Source: Heterocephalus glaber (lineage: Eukaryota > Chordata > Mammalia > Rodentia > Bathyergidae). Taken from it: DNA of 64,000 bases. The translations under genes and the position numbers were made by a program. Location of the stretch: assembly GCF_000247695.1 (NCBI RefSeq), contig NW_004624848.1, positions 3,794,007 to 3,858,006 on the forward strand, in the 5' to 3' direction. This document shows positions 45,553 through 57,120 of the stretch, in pieces. Numbering within the stretch: the first letter of the stretch is position 1; each line of letters begins with the position of its first letter. The notes under the pieces are model-generated. The model made no database searches. It saw only the letters and a list, made by a program, of their open reading frames with translations, and was not told where the DNA came from.

Positions 45553-48448
45553 AATAGAACCACATGGCCATTGTTTCCACTACAAATTTAACAATCGCAC
45601 CGAATACTCAGCATTTAAAAGTCTAATTGTCCCATAAATGTTATTTTATGTATCCGTGTCTTAACCCAAGAAAATTCCCACACCTCGCGCCTGGTTCGTA
45701 AGGCTTGAAACCTATTAGTTCATAGCTCCTCCTCACCTGTCTTGTTGTCCTTCTCACTCACTTGCTAAACAACAGAGGTCTTCTGTCCTAGGGGTTCCCC
45801 ACGGTCGGTTCTCACTGCAGCCCCCCCCCCCCATGGTGTCCCTTGCAGTTTCCGCTGTCGTGGAGCCGCACGTGGAGCCTTGCCCTGAGCTCGGCCTCGA
45901 CTCCCACGGGAGTCTGTCGTGAGTCTGTCGGGGGGGAGGGGCTGCCACACCCGAGGGCCGTGGCCTGGTGACTTCAGCCCAGGGATGGATTTTCTCACAG
46001 CTCCGAGGAGATTCAGCCGAGGTGGCAGCAGGTTCGTGAGTCCTGAGGCCTCTCCTGGTCCATGGGCGACATCTTTCCCCGGGCTTCGCCTGGCCTGCCT
46101 TTCTCTGCAGCTGTGTCCACATCTCCTCTTCTTAGGTCCCACTGTTAGGGTCGGGTTGACTCAGTCACCTTCCAAAGACTCGCTCTTCAGACACAGCTGC
46201 ATTCCCAGGTGCCCCGTCAGAGCTTCAGAGTGCGAGTCTGGGGAGGGAAGCAGTCGGCCCTAGCAGCTCCTGCCCCAGTGATGCAGTCTTCCTCCGAGAC
46301 ACAAGGTCCCACTGTCTCTCTTGCTGCGCTTTGGGCAAGCAGCGACGATCAGGGCTCCGACTCGGTAAGGTCAGGCTTTGCCAAGTGGTGATGACTGACG
46401 CGTGTTGCTCCTTGTTTAGGCCTTAGCCAACTTACTTTCATCTTACTTTTAAGGTCACCTCCTTTTCCACTCAGTTATATAGCAGCACAGTTTGCAATGC
46501 AAACATGGAATAATTCTTTCCTCAATTTACCATTTCAAAAGAATGAGTTGGTCCACTGGAGCCCTCCAAGGTGACCTGCTCACTGGGGCTGCTTTGGGGA
46601 CACAGCCCAGTACTTACCCCGGCTAAGCAAGCACTCTGCCCCGTGCCGCGAGCCCCGCCCTATTTCTGAGTTGCATAAGAGCTCATGCAAGTCTGTGTGC
46701 ACATGTATGGAGGATGCCGGTCAATCCACTGCAGTTATTATGCCGAACGCTTGAGTTACCCTGTTTGGGGCCAGGCAAAATCTCTCCAAGATCGGCTTCT
46801 CATCCCCAGTCAGGACCGGAGCAGACTTCGGCCCCTGCCTTGCTGCCTGATCTGGAAGATGTCCCGGGGCAACTCCTTTCCATCTCCTTCCGGGATCCAG
46901 GTCCAGCATTTCTCTAAGAAACCCTGCTTTCCTGGAGGCCAAAGCTATTGAAGAACTCGAGTACTAAGCGAGCTCACAGCTGCCAAGTTGACCCCTCTCC
47001 CTGGGCCTTACAGTGAATGGAGTAAGGGAAAGATGCAAACACACACAGTCCGCACAATCAGCCCCGCACACAATCTGATACACATACACGCATGTGCACG
47101 AAGAGGCAGACATAGCCAAACCTCAACCACGTTTAAGGTTCATTTTATCATAACTTGTGTATTTCCTTTCTCCTGGGCTTGTACTCAATCTTGTACTCAG
47201 TCAAACCAAGCCACTGAAGAGCATCACGATATTGTTGCTTGGTTTTAACCCGAAATATGCCCACACAGGACCGGGGTGACAACACCAGCACCCCCACTGG
47301 GCCCTTTGCTGTCCTCAGGGTATTACCCACTAGAGATGTGTACTCAGATTGGTGTGCTTTAAATCCTCGAAGGCCAGAGTGCCGATCGGTGTGAGAGGCT
47401 GGCCTAGCATGCACGGGGCCCTGGGCTCAACCCCAGTACTGGGGAAAATGAAAAAAACATCTCCTGGAATAGTTCTTTTCTCTGGATTAAACCATCAACT
47501 GAAAATACATTCAGGCTTTAAAAAATTTGTATTTAAGATAACTTATTTTGGAATCAGGTAAGATATGTAATGGTTCCAAAGCCCAGCGGTACGCAGTGGC
47601 AGTGCTGCTGTTTCTTCTTGTTCTCATCATGTGCCGGCACAGGCGCGGGGATGGACGGCGTCGCGGTGGACTTAGGGGGAGCAGCTGCCCGAATGTGTCT
47701 GCACGGCAGCCGCAGGTGACTTGGGCTCCAGGAGAAACTCCTCAGTGAAGAACACATTTGTCCTCCACCCACCCGCAATCCATCTCTGAATTTTAATGAG
47801 TGGGCCTGTAGGCTTCAAGGCCAACAGCAGGCTGCAGCATCTGCACAGATCCTGCCATCTTCATGCTGCTAGAAACGAAGCTTTGTTGTCAAGTGCTCGC
47901 TAATTGTGCTCCAAGGGAGCTCATCTGATCACGAGATTCCGCCTCTATAGTAACAGGGTTTGGAATCTGCACCCAGCAGGCCTCAAGGTCAAGCAACCTA
48001 TGGAGCTTCCAACCCCGAGCAGAGCTCAGTTCTCGGATGGGAGCTTCCCGGGTACCCCCGAAATGCCATCTCTGGTAGGGGGCACTACCGTGGCTGGCAG
48101 GCACCGGTACGCACTGCTCCAGCAGCCTGGCGCCAGCCCCAGCAGGGAGCCACACACGGCCGGCCAGGCCAGCTCCTGGTGCTCCGGGGCTCTGCGCTCA
48201 TCCTGAACTCTCCTCCTTCACACGGGTGGGATAGATGACCAAGGGATGCTGCTCAAAATTGCATTTGAATCAGAGGCTAAACACATGCTGCTGAGGATCC
48301 TACTGTGCATTTCGAGTCCGCATTTAAAATTAAAGTGGTGAGTAACAAACACTCAGATGTCAGTTTGGGGCTCAATGCCAGCCTGTCTCTTCTGACTCTA
48401 GAATAGCATGAATGTTCTTGTACATTTTATTCATTCTCTCTCTCTGTC
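45553..48448. other. Intergenic stretch, mostly unassigned
   Basis: No gene is recognised. A C-run lies near 45822-45832, and an ID-like half element at about 47395-47460 (gcctagcatgcacggggccc, ctcaaccccagtactgggg). Confidence 0.5.
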
Positions 48449-48596
48449 TGGCAGAACTAGAGATTGAACCCAGAGCCTTTGCACTGAGCTACATCCCCAG
48501 GCCTTTTACTTTTTAGAATTTCGAAACAGGGTCTTGGTAAGTCACTAAATTGCCCAGCCTGGACTCCAACTTGTGATCTTCCTGCACCCTTCACGT
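48449..48596 (-). repeat. B1-dID-like SINE, antisense
   Basis: agagattgaacccagagcct, gcactgagctacatccccag, then cgaaacagggtcttggtaag, ccaacttgtgatcttcctgc. Confidence 0.78.
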
Positions 48597-48920
48597 GGCT
48601 GCAGCAGGGCATTTAGTGACATCCGCCTGGCCGTGCTCACTGAGCCCCTCCACGCGCACACACACTCGCGCACACCCCGTCCCGCACAGCCAGGCTCCCT
48701 GTGCCTGCCTTCCCGTGGGCTTCTCTCGCCCACCCACTCACACATCCTCAACTGTGACCAGCGGAGGCGAGACAGCCTCCCTGCCGGCCAGGGGTCCAGA
48801 GCCAGGCTCCCGCATGGGACAGGTCAGGCCTCTGTTCCCACTAGTTTGTGAGCTGCCATGTCATCTTCGCCTCATTTCAGGGGTAAAATGTGGAGTGACA
48901 GGGTTGTCTTAAGAGCCAAA

Positions 48921-49078
48921 GGCCAGCTGGTCATGGAGGTGTACACCTGTGATTCCAGCAGTTGGAGGATGAGGCAGGAGGATCTCCCACTCACTGGAGG
49001 CCAGTTGGGCTACGTAGTGCGCTTGGGGCCAGCCTGAGACCCTCTCTCAGAAAACAGACAAACAGCAACAATAAAAAC
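48921..49078 (+). repeat. B1 SINE
   Basis: ggtgtacacctgtgattcca, ggatgaggcaggaggatctc, gagaccctctctcag, with an internal duplication typical of B1. Confidence 0.72.
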
Positions 49079-49258
49079 CCCCAAAGGCGGTGTATGTAAA
49101 GCACCACACCAATCCCACACACGGTAACTCAGAAAGTCTCAGAAAGGCAATAGAAATCGTCTCTTTCTTGGGGCTCTGTTGTTTGTGAAAACTATAACTT
49201 CAAAATAGATGAATTGTAATGAATGTTGTTCTGCTCCGTAAAACATTTTCTAGGGCTT

Positions 49259-49340
49259 TGGGTCGGGGATTTAGCTCAGTGGTGCCGTGCCTGCCTGGCA
49301 AGCTCAAGGTCCAGAGTTTGATCCCTGGTACCGAAAAAAA
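49259..49340 (+). repeat. tRNA-Ala-like SINE
   Basis: ggtcggggatttagctcagt through gatccctggtaccg plus A's; flanking repeat tttctaggg on both sides. Confidence 0.86.
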
Positions 49341-49412
49341 TTTTTTTTCTAGGGGCAACAGACTGTTTAGAGATATATTACAGTATCCACTTTTGTTTAA
49401 AAATAAATTTGA

Positions 49413-49595
49413 AGCCGGGGTTGTGACACACACCTGCGATCTTAGTGCCCTAGGAGGCTGAGGCAGGAGGATGAAAAGTTTGAGCTCAGCAACCTAGTAA
49501 GACCCCACCTCAAAAACAAAACAAACCAAACCAAAAAAGAGGCTGGGGATGAAGCCCAGTGCAAAGGCCCTGAGGTTCCCAGCACCAGGAAAGAA
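49413..49595 (+). repeat. B1-dID-like SINE
   Basis: agccggggttgtgacacaca, ggaggctgaggcaggaggat, then ggctggggatgaagcccagt and a degenerate 3' end. Confidence 0.78.
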
Positions 49596-49639
49596 ATGTT
49601 TTCCCGACACCTGCCTGGTAGGAGGCAAAGCATTTCAAA

Positions 49640-50225
49640 GGACTGGAGCGCAGCAGACTCAGCTTCGGTGTGCGTGGGGCGGGGCCCACGAGTGTCCCCG
49701 TCACTCCCCGCTGCGGCTCCCCGGGGGCCCGGAGGCCAGTCCTGCTGCCCGGCGGGGTCTGAGGACCCTGGGCAGACTCCAGGTCCTGTGCGGGGCCTCT
49801 GGGGTGCCCGCGCCCGTGGGGCTCCCCTCGTGCGGGCATTTCCGGTCCTGGGGGGGTGCCCGGTGGCTCCGCGGGTCCTGGCCTCTTGTCCCACCTCTGT
49901 TCACTCGGAAAATGGACGGGCGGTTCGTTGAGAGCAGTGAGGGCCACAGCGGGCGTCTCGCGTGCCCACACGGAGGCTGGCCAGGCCGGGCGGTGGGGCG
50001 CTGGTCTCAGCTGTCTGCACCTGGTCAGGCTTCCCCGGACAGGGGCCCGGGGCAGGGTCTGCTGGTCACGGGCCTGCGAGTGTGGCCGCTCCGGGAGGCA
50101 GTGGGGCGGCCGTACAGGAGCAGGCGGGTCGGGGACACGTGCATCACGGAGTTGCGGAGCGACTGTCGCTCGAGGCCAGTCCACGCCTTGGATCGTGTGC
50201 GAACCGCCGTGAGCGCAGGTGTTTA
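49640..50225. promoter_or_regulatory. CpG-island-like block (unassigned)
   Basis: About 580 bp, GC-rich with many CpG (for example gtggggcggggcccacgagt and gtggggcggccgtacaggag). Open frames of over 220 codons occur on both strands, which points to composition and not to a gene. Confidence 0.4.
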
Positions 50226-50659
50226 AGCAGCAAGGCAAGCAAGCCAGGCGGGTGAGTCTGGCTGAATAATTAACTTTCATCTCCTTGTGCCCTCCGGAGC
50301 TTCCCTGTTCCCATCAGGCCCATCTCTCGTGAGCTGGCAAAAACATCCTGCCTTCAAGGGGTTTCAGCTCCTTGGAGTTCCGCCCCACATCTGGCAAAGG
50401 AGCTTTCCAAAGTGAGCTTCATCTTGTGCTTCTGCTCCCAGTGCTCCATGCCGAGATGTTGAATATCCACTCAACATCTCACACATCCTGTGCTGGATTA
50501 ACAAATGATCAGTTTGGCCCGTCCAGCTGAACTGAATCAGCATGGTTAGGCGTGGAAGCCCCACCTGAGGATTGTTGCCAACAGCATAAAAAGAGAACAG
50601 GCGGGGGGAGATTGTGGGCTGTTGATTTTCTGGGAGAAGCTTGCTGCAGTTGGTTTTCC

Positions 50660-50736
50660 TTTTTTTTTTTGGTGCCTGAAATCGAACTCAGGACCTCACA
50701 CTTGCCAGGCAGGTGTAGTGCCACTGAGCTACATCC
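50660..50736 (-). repeat. tRNA-Ala-like SINE, antisense, inserted into the LTR-like element
   Basis: Poly-T, ggtgcctgaaatcgaactca, ctgagctacatccctg. Target duplication ctgcagttggttttcc (50644-50659) and ctgcagttggtttcc (50737-50751). Confidence 0.9.
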
Positions 50737-50985
50737 CTGCAGTTGGTTTCCCTGATGCAAACTAGGCTGTTCTCGTGGGAGGTGGAGCCTGGGTCCTCGC
50801 TGTTGCTGGGAATGGCTGCTGTTCTCCTCAGGGGAGCTCTGATCTTCACCATGAGCATCACTTCCTGGCTCCAGTGCGGATCCCTCTGGTGACACAAATC
50901 CTTCACCAGCTTGTACAGGTTTTCTGGCTTCCACTACTGGCCTTTGGGCCTTCTGGGTGCGGATCCTCAATACAGATGAGCAGGA

Positions 50986-51110
50986 GACATTGCCGTGGGC
51001 TCTAGGCCTCTGGCTGGACTCGTGCAGGACACTGCCTTGGATTCTAGGGCTTCAGCTGGATTTGTGTGGGGCATTGCTGGGATCCAGGCCCTCGGCTGGA
51101 TTCTTTGGGT
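50986..51110 (+). repeat. Three tandem 41-42-bp units
   Basis: Each unit runs gacattgcc/gacactgcc/ggcattgct, then a tctagg- or tccagg-like core, then ggctggactcgt, agctggatttgt or ggctggattctt. The units are diverged. Confidence 0.75.
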
Positions 51111-51529
51111 CTGTAGTGTGTGGACAGATCTCTTGCACTCCTCTGCATTGACTTTTTGGGTGAATATTATAAAATGATCCGGCAAATTATGTGTCCTGTG
51201 TTAAATCTATTCCCTCTGCAAACCCGACTACAACAATCCAACTTCCTCCTCATGCACTGTCGGACACCAGGCTGGCTGCGTGCCGTCTCCCTGAGAGAAC
51301 ATAGCAGTGGAGGAGCCGGGTCTGTCTTGCTCCTGCTGGAACCCCAGGCCTCGTGGGGCGCTGGGCCTCCGTGTCTACTGGACGGACAGACACACCACAC
51401 TCCTCCTGGTGGCACTGGCGAGGGCACTGGGGCTCTCGGAGGCTGCTCCTGGTGCTTCCTTTAACACCACCTTGGGAGTTTACTCTGCACCTCACCTTTG
51501 CTGGGCGCCTTGTTTCTTGGATTACATTT

Positions 51530-51655
51530 CATTTTTGTTTTTGTTTTTTGAGAGAGGGCCTCACTATGTAACCCAGGCTGGCCTCAGACTCGTGTTGATC
51601 CTCCTGCCTCAGCTTCCTGAGCTCTAGGATCACAGGTGTGTGCCAACACACCAGC
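51530..51655 (-). repeat. B1 SINE, antisense
   Basis: gagagagggcctcactatgt, aacccaggctggcctcagac, ggatcacaggtgtgtgccaa. Confidence 0.85.
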
Positions 51656-51700
51656 TACATTCCTTTCTTTTTCCTTGTTTTACCAATCCCCCCCCTCCAC

Positions 51701-51784
51701 TTTTTTTTTTGGTACTGGGGAATCGAACTCAGGATCTTGTGCTTTTGAGGCAGGCAGTGGAACCACTGAGCTAAATCCCTGGCC
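51701..51784 (-). repeat. tRNA-Ala-like SINE, antisense, between two B1s
   Basis: Poly-T, ggtactggggaatcgaactc, ctgagctaaatccctggcc. Confidence 0.88.
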
Positions 51785-51786
51785 TG

Positions 51787-51935
51787 TTTTTTGTTTTTTG
51801 AGAAAGGTCTTGATATGTAGGCCAGGCTGGCCTTATACTCACTATGTTGCTCAGACTGGCCTCGAACTCATGTCAATCCTCCCGCCTCAGCCTCCTGTAT
51901 GCTGGGATTACAAGTGTGTGCACCACATCCGGTTT
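51787..51935 (-). repeat. B1 SINE with ~30-bp internal duplication, antisense
   Basis: taggccaggctggccttata and gctcagactggcctcgaact are the duplicated segments; it ends gctgggattacaagtgtgtg. Confidence 0.85.
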
Positions 51936-52725
51936 AGCCCCTTGTTTTACAAGAAAACATTTTCCACTTGCCTCCTGGGAAAAGCACTCACAGGCTTGCC
52001 CTTCTATCTTTCCCTATGATCATTGGCTGTGCACAGAATCCCAGGTCGGCAGCCATTTCTGTTGGTCCCAGGATTCCTGCTGCAGGGCCCTGGAGAGTCC
52101 AGGGGTGCTGTTGAGACCACAGGGTCACAGCCTCCCTTCTGGGGAGGCTCAGCCTGGCCTCCTCCCGGCAGGACCCTGCAGGTGTGCCTGGCTCACCTCA
52201 GCCTGGGGCTTCTGCTTTTAGGGATCTCCATTCCCGTGTGAGGTGTGAGGAAAGCTTTCAATTGGACATTTCAATGTTTCCTTCTGAGACGTTTTCTTGA
52301 ATTATTGGTTTCCTTATTTTTGTTTCCTCTGACCTCTTTCTGGATCTTAGAACTTTTTATTGATTGCTTTTCATTTTTTCCTTCACTTTTTCCCCATTTC
52401 TTAGACTTTTTGTTCTCTTTTGGGGGAATCAACTCAGCTAGACCATATGAACTTTCTATACCATATTTAATATTTATACTGATTATTTTTGGCTATAAAT
52501 TTAACAGATGCATCTGTTACAGTATTTCCGTGTGCTCCACTTATTTAGCTAAGAGGTGATATTTATTGAGTGTCCTGCTTTGTTCGGACAGCTTCAGTTT
52601 AGTCCCCTACCCTGCAGACCCATTGATTAGTGTCCTCTTTGACGCCCAGAAATGCCCTGTTTTGGGTGGCGAGTTATTACACTATGCCCTGAGCATGCAG
52701 TGTACACCCAGTGCTGTTATCTGTG
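51936..52725. other. Intergenic stretch with no recognised feature
   Basis: 52240-52560 is T-rich; nothing can be named. Confidence 0.5.
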
Positions 52726-52900
52726 ACAACATAATCTCTACAGTAACCCTTGGAGTAGATTTGTTATAGAGGGTTTTTATAGACTGGAAAACCCAGACCT
52801 TGTTTAAGGCCTCTGTCCAAAGTGTCACAGCTAATGAAGTAAGATGTGAGCTCACAGGTAAGGTCCATGGCCGGCACGGCCCGCAGACCCAGCCCAAGCC
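52726..52900 (-). repeat. MIR-like ancient SINE, antisense
   Basis: cagtaacccttggagtagat, tagactggaaaacccagacc and gtgtcacagctaatgaagt follow the order of a reverse-complement MIR (acaaccctatgaggtag, acagatgaggaaactgag, gtcacacagctagtaag). Confidence 0.6.
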
Positions 52901-53310
52901 GACAACAGGCCTGGCAGGGCCTGAACCCTGCTTGCTCTCCCTCCTCAGGGCCTGCTCCTGGTTCCGGGGTGGTCTCTTCTCACCCTTCCCTGGCCTGGTG
53001 TCCACTGGGCTGGGAGACGGTGGCGAGGTGAGCTCCGTGTGGAGCAGGCCCTGCTGACCACCGAGCTGACTCCTCCTGGGCAGCCAGAAGAATCTGCTCC
53101 TCGAGTCTGGCCAGGGCTCTGTGGTGAACTGCTCTACGATGCGGTGCGGGACGGACTAGAGCAGGACACGAGCTTCTTATGACACCGCTATCTAATTGGT
53201 TCCTCGCTGCAGCATGAATTGTAACTTTAGAAATGAAAGAGCATGCTCCATTCCCGCCACCACAAAAAAAGGCATGAGGAATTTGTACTTTCAAAGCCAT
53301 CTGGTCGGGT

Positions 53311-53399
53311 TTGTTTTTTGTTGTTGTTGTTCCCGGGATCAAACTCAGGACCTTGCACTTTCAAGGCAGGCACAGCACCACTGAGCTACATCCCCCGCC
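53311..53399 (-). repeat. tRNA-Ala-like SINE, antisense
   Basis: A (TTG)n head, cccgggatcaaactcaggac, ctgagctacatcccccgcc. Confidence 0.83.
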
Positions 53400-54029
53400 A
53401 GCCACTTGGCTGCTTTACTTTCTCTCTCCTCCCTACAATGTAAGTTCCAGAAAGGCATCTGCCAGGCTGGCTTGCTCACCACGCCGACTCCAGCCATGTT
53501 TCCAGCAGAGGGGCTGAACGGGCTGCGTCGCTGCTGCTGACTGTGGGCCTGGCCAGGAGGCTGAGCGCCAGCCCTGCGAGAAAACACATCATGGTCCAGC
53601 CTGTGGGTGCCCCGTGGGCCGTGGGCACTGGATTAGCATGGCTGCCCAAGACAGGGGCGCCTCTAAGCGCTGCCGGGGCCAGATCTCAGGAGGGAGGCAC
53701 AGCAGGGGACCCGTGTCCCGCTCTTAGCACTAGTGTCAGTAGTTGAAGCATTTTGAAACTGTGTAGGTATAATTTCTAGTCATGTCCTCACTCTGAATCT
53801 GGTCGGCTGAGGTTATGAAGCTGCTGGGAGCTGGCAGAGCCCTGAAGAGGTGGAGCTGGGGTTGAGGGAGCACCCAGTGCAGAGCGCCTGCTTAGCACGG
53901 GCCAGATGTGGCCGACCCCCCAGACCCTCGAGGGAGGTCTGCAGATCAGAGAGAGGTCCCTGTCCTTTCTTCCCCGCCTTTCATAGCCCAGCCCGAGGCG
54001 GGGGGCCTGGCTGTGCCACTGCTCCCCGC

Positions 54030-54127
54030 CCTGCCAACTGACCAACTGGAATGGCTAAGCAAACCTTTTCTCTTTAGAAGCTGATTATCTCAGGCATTTG
54101 TTACAGTAAGAGAAAGCTGACTAGCAC
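54030..54127 (+). mobile_element. MaLR-type LTR 3' fragment
   Basis: atggctaagcaaaccttttc, gcatttgttacagtaagaga, aagctgactagcacag resemble the 3' end of the other MaLR-type LTRs. Confidence 0.5.
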
Positions 54128-54216
54128 AGTGTCCAACATACACAAATTGATTTGACTATTGTTCTTTATTTATGTCCAGTTTCCAAACTGCATAGGATTC
54201 CCAAATGCTAGAAGAA

Positions 54217-54300
54217 TTTTTTTTCTGGTCCTGGGGATTGAACTCAGGACCTTGCACTTGTGAGGCAGAGGCAGAGCCACTGAGCTAAATCCCCAGCCCC
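54217..54300 (-). repeat. tRNA-Ala-like SINE, antisense
   Basis: ggtcctggggattgaactca through ctgagctaaatccccagccc; imperfect flanking repeat ctagaagaattttt / ctataaggattttt. Confidence 0.88.
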
Positions 54301-56663
54301 CTATAAGGATTTTTTCATAAACATATTGTACACTCGTGTTCTGATAAAATCCATAGCATAGTCTCCAGAAATAAATGTATCCAACATTTCTCCATCCAGG
54401 GAAAATGTTAGAAACGCCAGTGTTTCTCAGATACTTTCCAACGAGTTTTTTATGTTGACATAAATGTAGAACATTTTCATACTTTCATCACCAACACTCG
54501 GTAAAATTTCCTTGATTTCCAGTGGTCTCTGATATTTTAGTTTGTGTTGAAATACTTGATAGAGTTTGCAGTAGATGCCAGCAATGTTATTTAAACAAAG
54601 AATTGTGACATTTTAATGAGAACATACTTTCATGGAATAAAATGTGAACTTGTTTCTGAACAGCTCTAAGTGTGAGGTATCCCTCGTAAGTTACAGGGAA
54701 TTCCCAGTGAGATCTTTCACTCTCCTGGAATAGCGCCTGACAGGCTCTTGACATGGGGCTGGAAGTTCTGTCTCTAGTCCATGCAGTTAATTTTGCTGTA
54801 GTTTTAGCAGAAAGAGACTAAAATCCAATAGTTCATACATGCTAATGACTGTACCCTTTAAAAATGAGAGATGAGGTGGTATAAGTCCCAGAGGCCCAGG
54901 ACAATGGACACACACACACTCTGCAGTCTGCAGGCGCGGTGGTGGCCCTTCCTTCAGCCACCCGAGTGACGTGCTCCGCTGATGACGCCCAGAGCTGCTC
55001 TCGTCCTGTCCTTTAACAAGCATTGAGCCAGATGTGTCTAGTTTGGGTCAGGAGCTTCCTTACGACAGCGTGCATTGAGCTGTCCTGTGACTTCGGCAGG
55101 GTCATGTCCATCAACCCATGTTACCCATTATTATGGTTTCCAGGCCAACAGCATGAAATGAGCTTTTTTTTTCTTTTAAAAAATTGTTTTTTCCACAGAA
55201 AGCATGGTTTATAAAGTTAAAGCTAATCCCATCCAGTTGCCATTCTACTTTTTCCAGTTTTTATTTTTATTAGTAGAAGTTTGCAGCACATACTAACTAC
55301 ATTCCCCGCGGGAGGCTGCCACTTCTAAGAGCTGCAGGTTGGAGCCTTCTCTTTACTATACTCTAAACAGTTTCTTACTCTGTTTGCTTTCCTTCCTTCC
55401 TTCTCTTAATTAAAGAGACCAGGTAGTGGAAATTTATAGTGTTTATCAGCAGTAAAATCATAATTTACCCCGAAATCTATATGGAATAAATTAAAGTGGT
55501 AGTATACTTTTAAAAGCTTAAGAAAAAAATAGCTGTTACTAATTTAGGTAGGAAATTCATTAATTAAAATGTATTTATGTATGTACTTACCATGGGTTTT
55601 GGTATCTGTGGGTTAATTTATCAATAGCATCAAGCCTTAGTTCTCCGTGCTGGGAAGGGAAGAGAAGGAACAGCATCATTCCGAGGCACATGGCGCCAAC
55701 GTCTGTAAGGGCTACACTTCGGTCCCCAAGGAAGCCCGCTGGGAAACGGAGTAGGACGTGCTAAGTTCAGCTGAATGGAAACCAGGGGAGACCAGGGTCT
55801 TTTGCCTCCTGAACTGAGAGGAAGAAGTGCTAGAAGGAAAGCAACCCCGGCCACGTGTGCCCGAGAAGGGCCGCTGGGAGGGGTCTGCACCCCGCCGGCG
55901 GCCTCCTCTTCAGCCGCCTTCGCCTTCGCCCAGACTCCGCTCGGCCTTCCCCTCGCAGGCTGGGAGGACCGCGTTCCAGGCACCGTCGCAAAGGGCAGAC
56001 CTGCAGACGCTGTCGGACAGCACGACTCGGTCCAGGGCCGGCTGCAGGTCAGCAGGGGTCCCCACCCTCCCAGGCTCCAAGGGGGTCTCCTGCGAGAGCA
56101 GCGGGCTCTGGAAAGCGGCCCTTCCTGGGCTCCGCGGGCCCCACTGTGCATGAGAGTTTGGGTCTGTCTGCCGGGGTTGGGAAAGCGGGACCTGGACGCC
56201 ATGAACCGTGGCAGTTCAGCTCTGGGATGCAGCTTTCACTTCCGTGGATAGGGAGCGCCAGGTTCAAAGCTCCTCAGAGAGCAGTAAAGGAACCAACCGA
56301 ATGGCAATTCCAACATCAAAGGCGTTTATTTCTAGCGCCACTGTATTGTCTTCCTCCTTTTTTGTTCCTTTTCTGTCAAGCTTCACTTTAGAATGCCTGT
56401 TTATTGACTGCTTTAGAGTTACTTGTATTGAGAAAGTAGATCAGCTTAGCCAGGTCACTTTCTCAGGGATGAAGATCTGAAAACCTGACCTCTTCAACAT
56501 GCACGCAGAAAATTTATAAACAAAGGAAGGGGGATAAAATTTTAATACAGATTTCCCCTTTTATTGAACAGAAAATTTGAAGTTATCTGCATATAATGGA
56601 AAGATCATGATACAGCTTTGTTTCTCTTTTGATTCTCTCATATTATCCATTAATTTACAAATA
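54301..56663. other. Intergenic stretch, mostly unassigned
   Basis: AT-rich unique-looking DNA with one CpG-rich block (55850-56125). No gene is recognised. Confidence 0.5.
55850..56125. promoter_or_regulatory. Small CpG-rich block
   Basis: About 275 bp with CpG clusters (gcaccccgccggcggcctcc, cgccttcgccttcgcc). Both strands are open, so coding is not supported. Confidence 0.3.
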
Positions 56664-56866
56664 CAGTGGTGCCTCAGTTCATGAACTTATTGGTTTTATG
56701 ATTTTGGAAAAGATGGCTACGTTTGTGTTTGTGCAGGAAAGGTGGCTGTGGTTGTGTTTGTCACCCAGTGCAGAGTTTGCAAACAAAAGCAAAATTTTGC
56801 CAAATGCTTCTGTTTGCAAATCAAATCGTTTGCAAACAAAAGTGTTCGCGTACCAAGGTACCACTG
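56664..56866. mobile_element. TA-flanked MITE (203 bp)
   Basis: The left end cagtggtgcctcagttcatg and the reverse complement of the right end cagtggtaccttggtacgcg are inverted repeats, flanked by TA at 56662-56663 and 56867-56868. The interior has repeated gtttgcaaac motifs. Related by its ends to 39792-39982. Confidence 0.72.
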
Positions 56867-56969
56867 TAATTTTTATTATTAGCTTCTAGACAAATGTGCC
56901 AAGTCTTGGATGACTGTCTTTAATCTTATGCTATTTTAGTTTTTAATTAACATAAGTTACGTCTTCTGA

Positions 56970-57120
56970 GCCGGGTGTGGTAGTACATGTCTATAATTTC
57001 AGCACTCAGGAGGCTGAGGCAGGAGGATCGCTGCAAGTTTGAGGCCAGCCTGGGCTACACAATGAGTTCAAGGTCAGCCTGAACTACATAGTGAGACCCT
57101 GTCTCATAAAAAGAAGAAAA
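56970..57120 (+). repeat. B1 SINE with internal duplication
   Basis: gccgggtgtggtagtacatg, ggaggctgaggcaggaggat, the duplicated gaggccagcctgggctacac and aggtcagcctgaactacata, then gtgagaccctgtctc. Confidence 0.9.

Larger units (their letters stand above)
50370..51240 (+). mobile_element. LTR-like element with internal triplication (family not assigned)
   Basis: The region resembles a long terminal repeat in composition and contains three related ~42-bp units (50986-51027, 51028-51069, 51070-51110). It is split by a SINE with a 15-bp target duplication, showing it is older than the SINE. No coding region is recognised. Boundaries are approximate. Confidence 0.4.

Noticed and set aside
49510..50280. 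256-codon minus and 225-codon plus open frames
   Set aside because: Both strands are open over the same GC-rich block, which is the expected effect of few stop codons in GC-rich DNA.
55630..56251. 190- and 158-codon overlapping frames on opposite strands
   Set aside because: Same composition effect; no recognisable domain.
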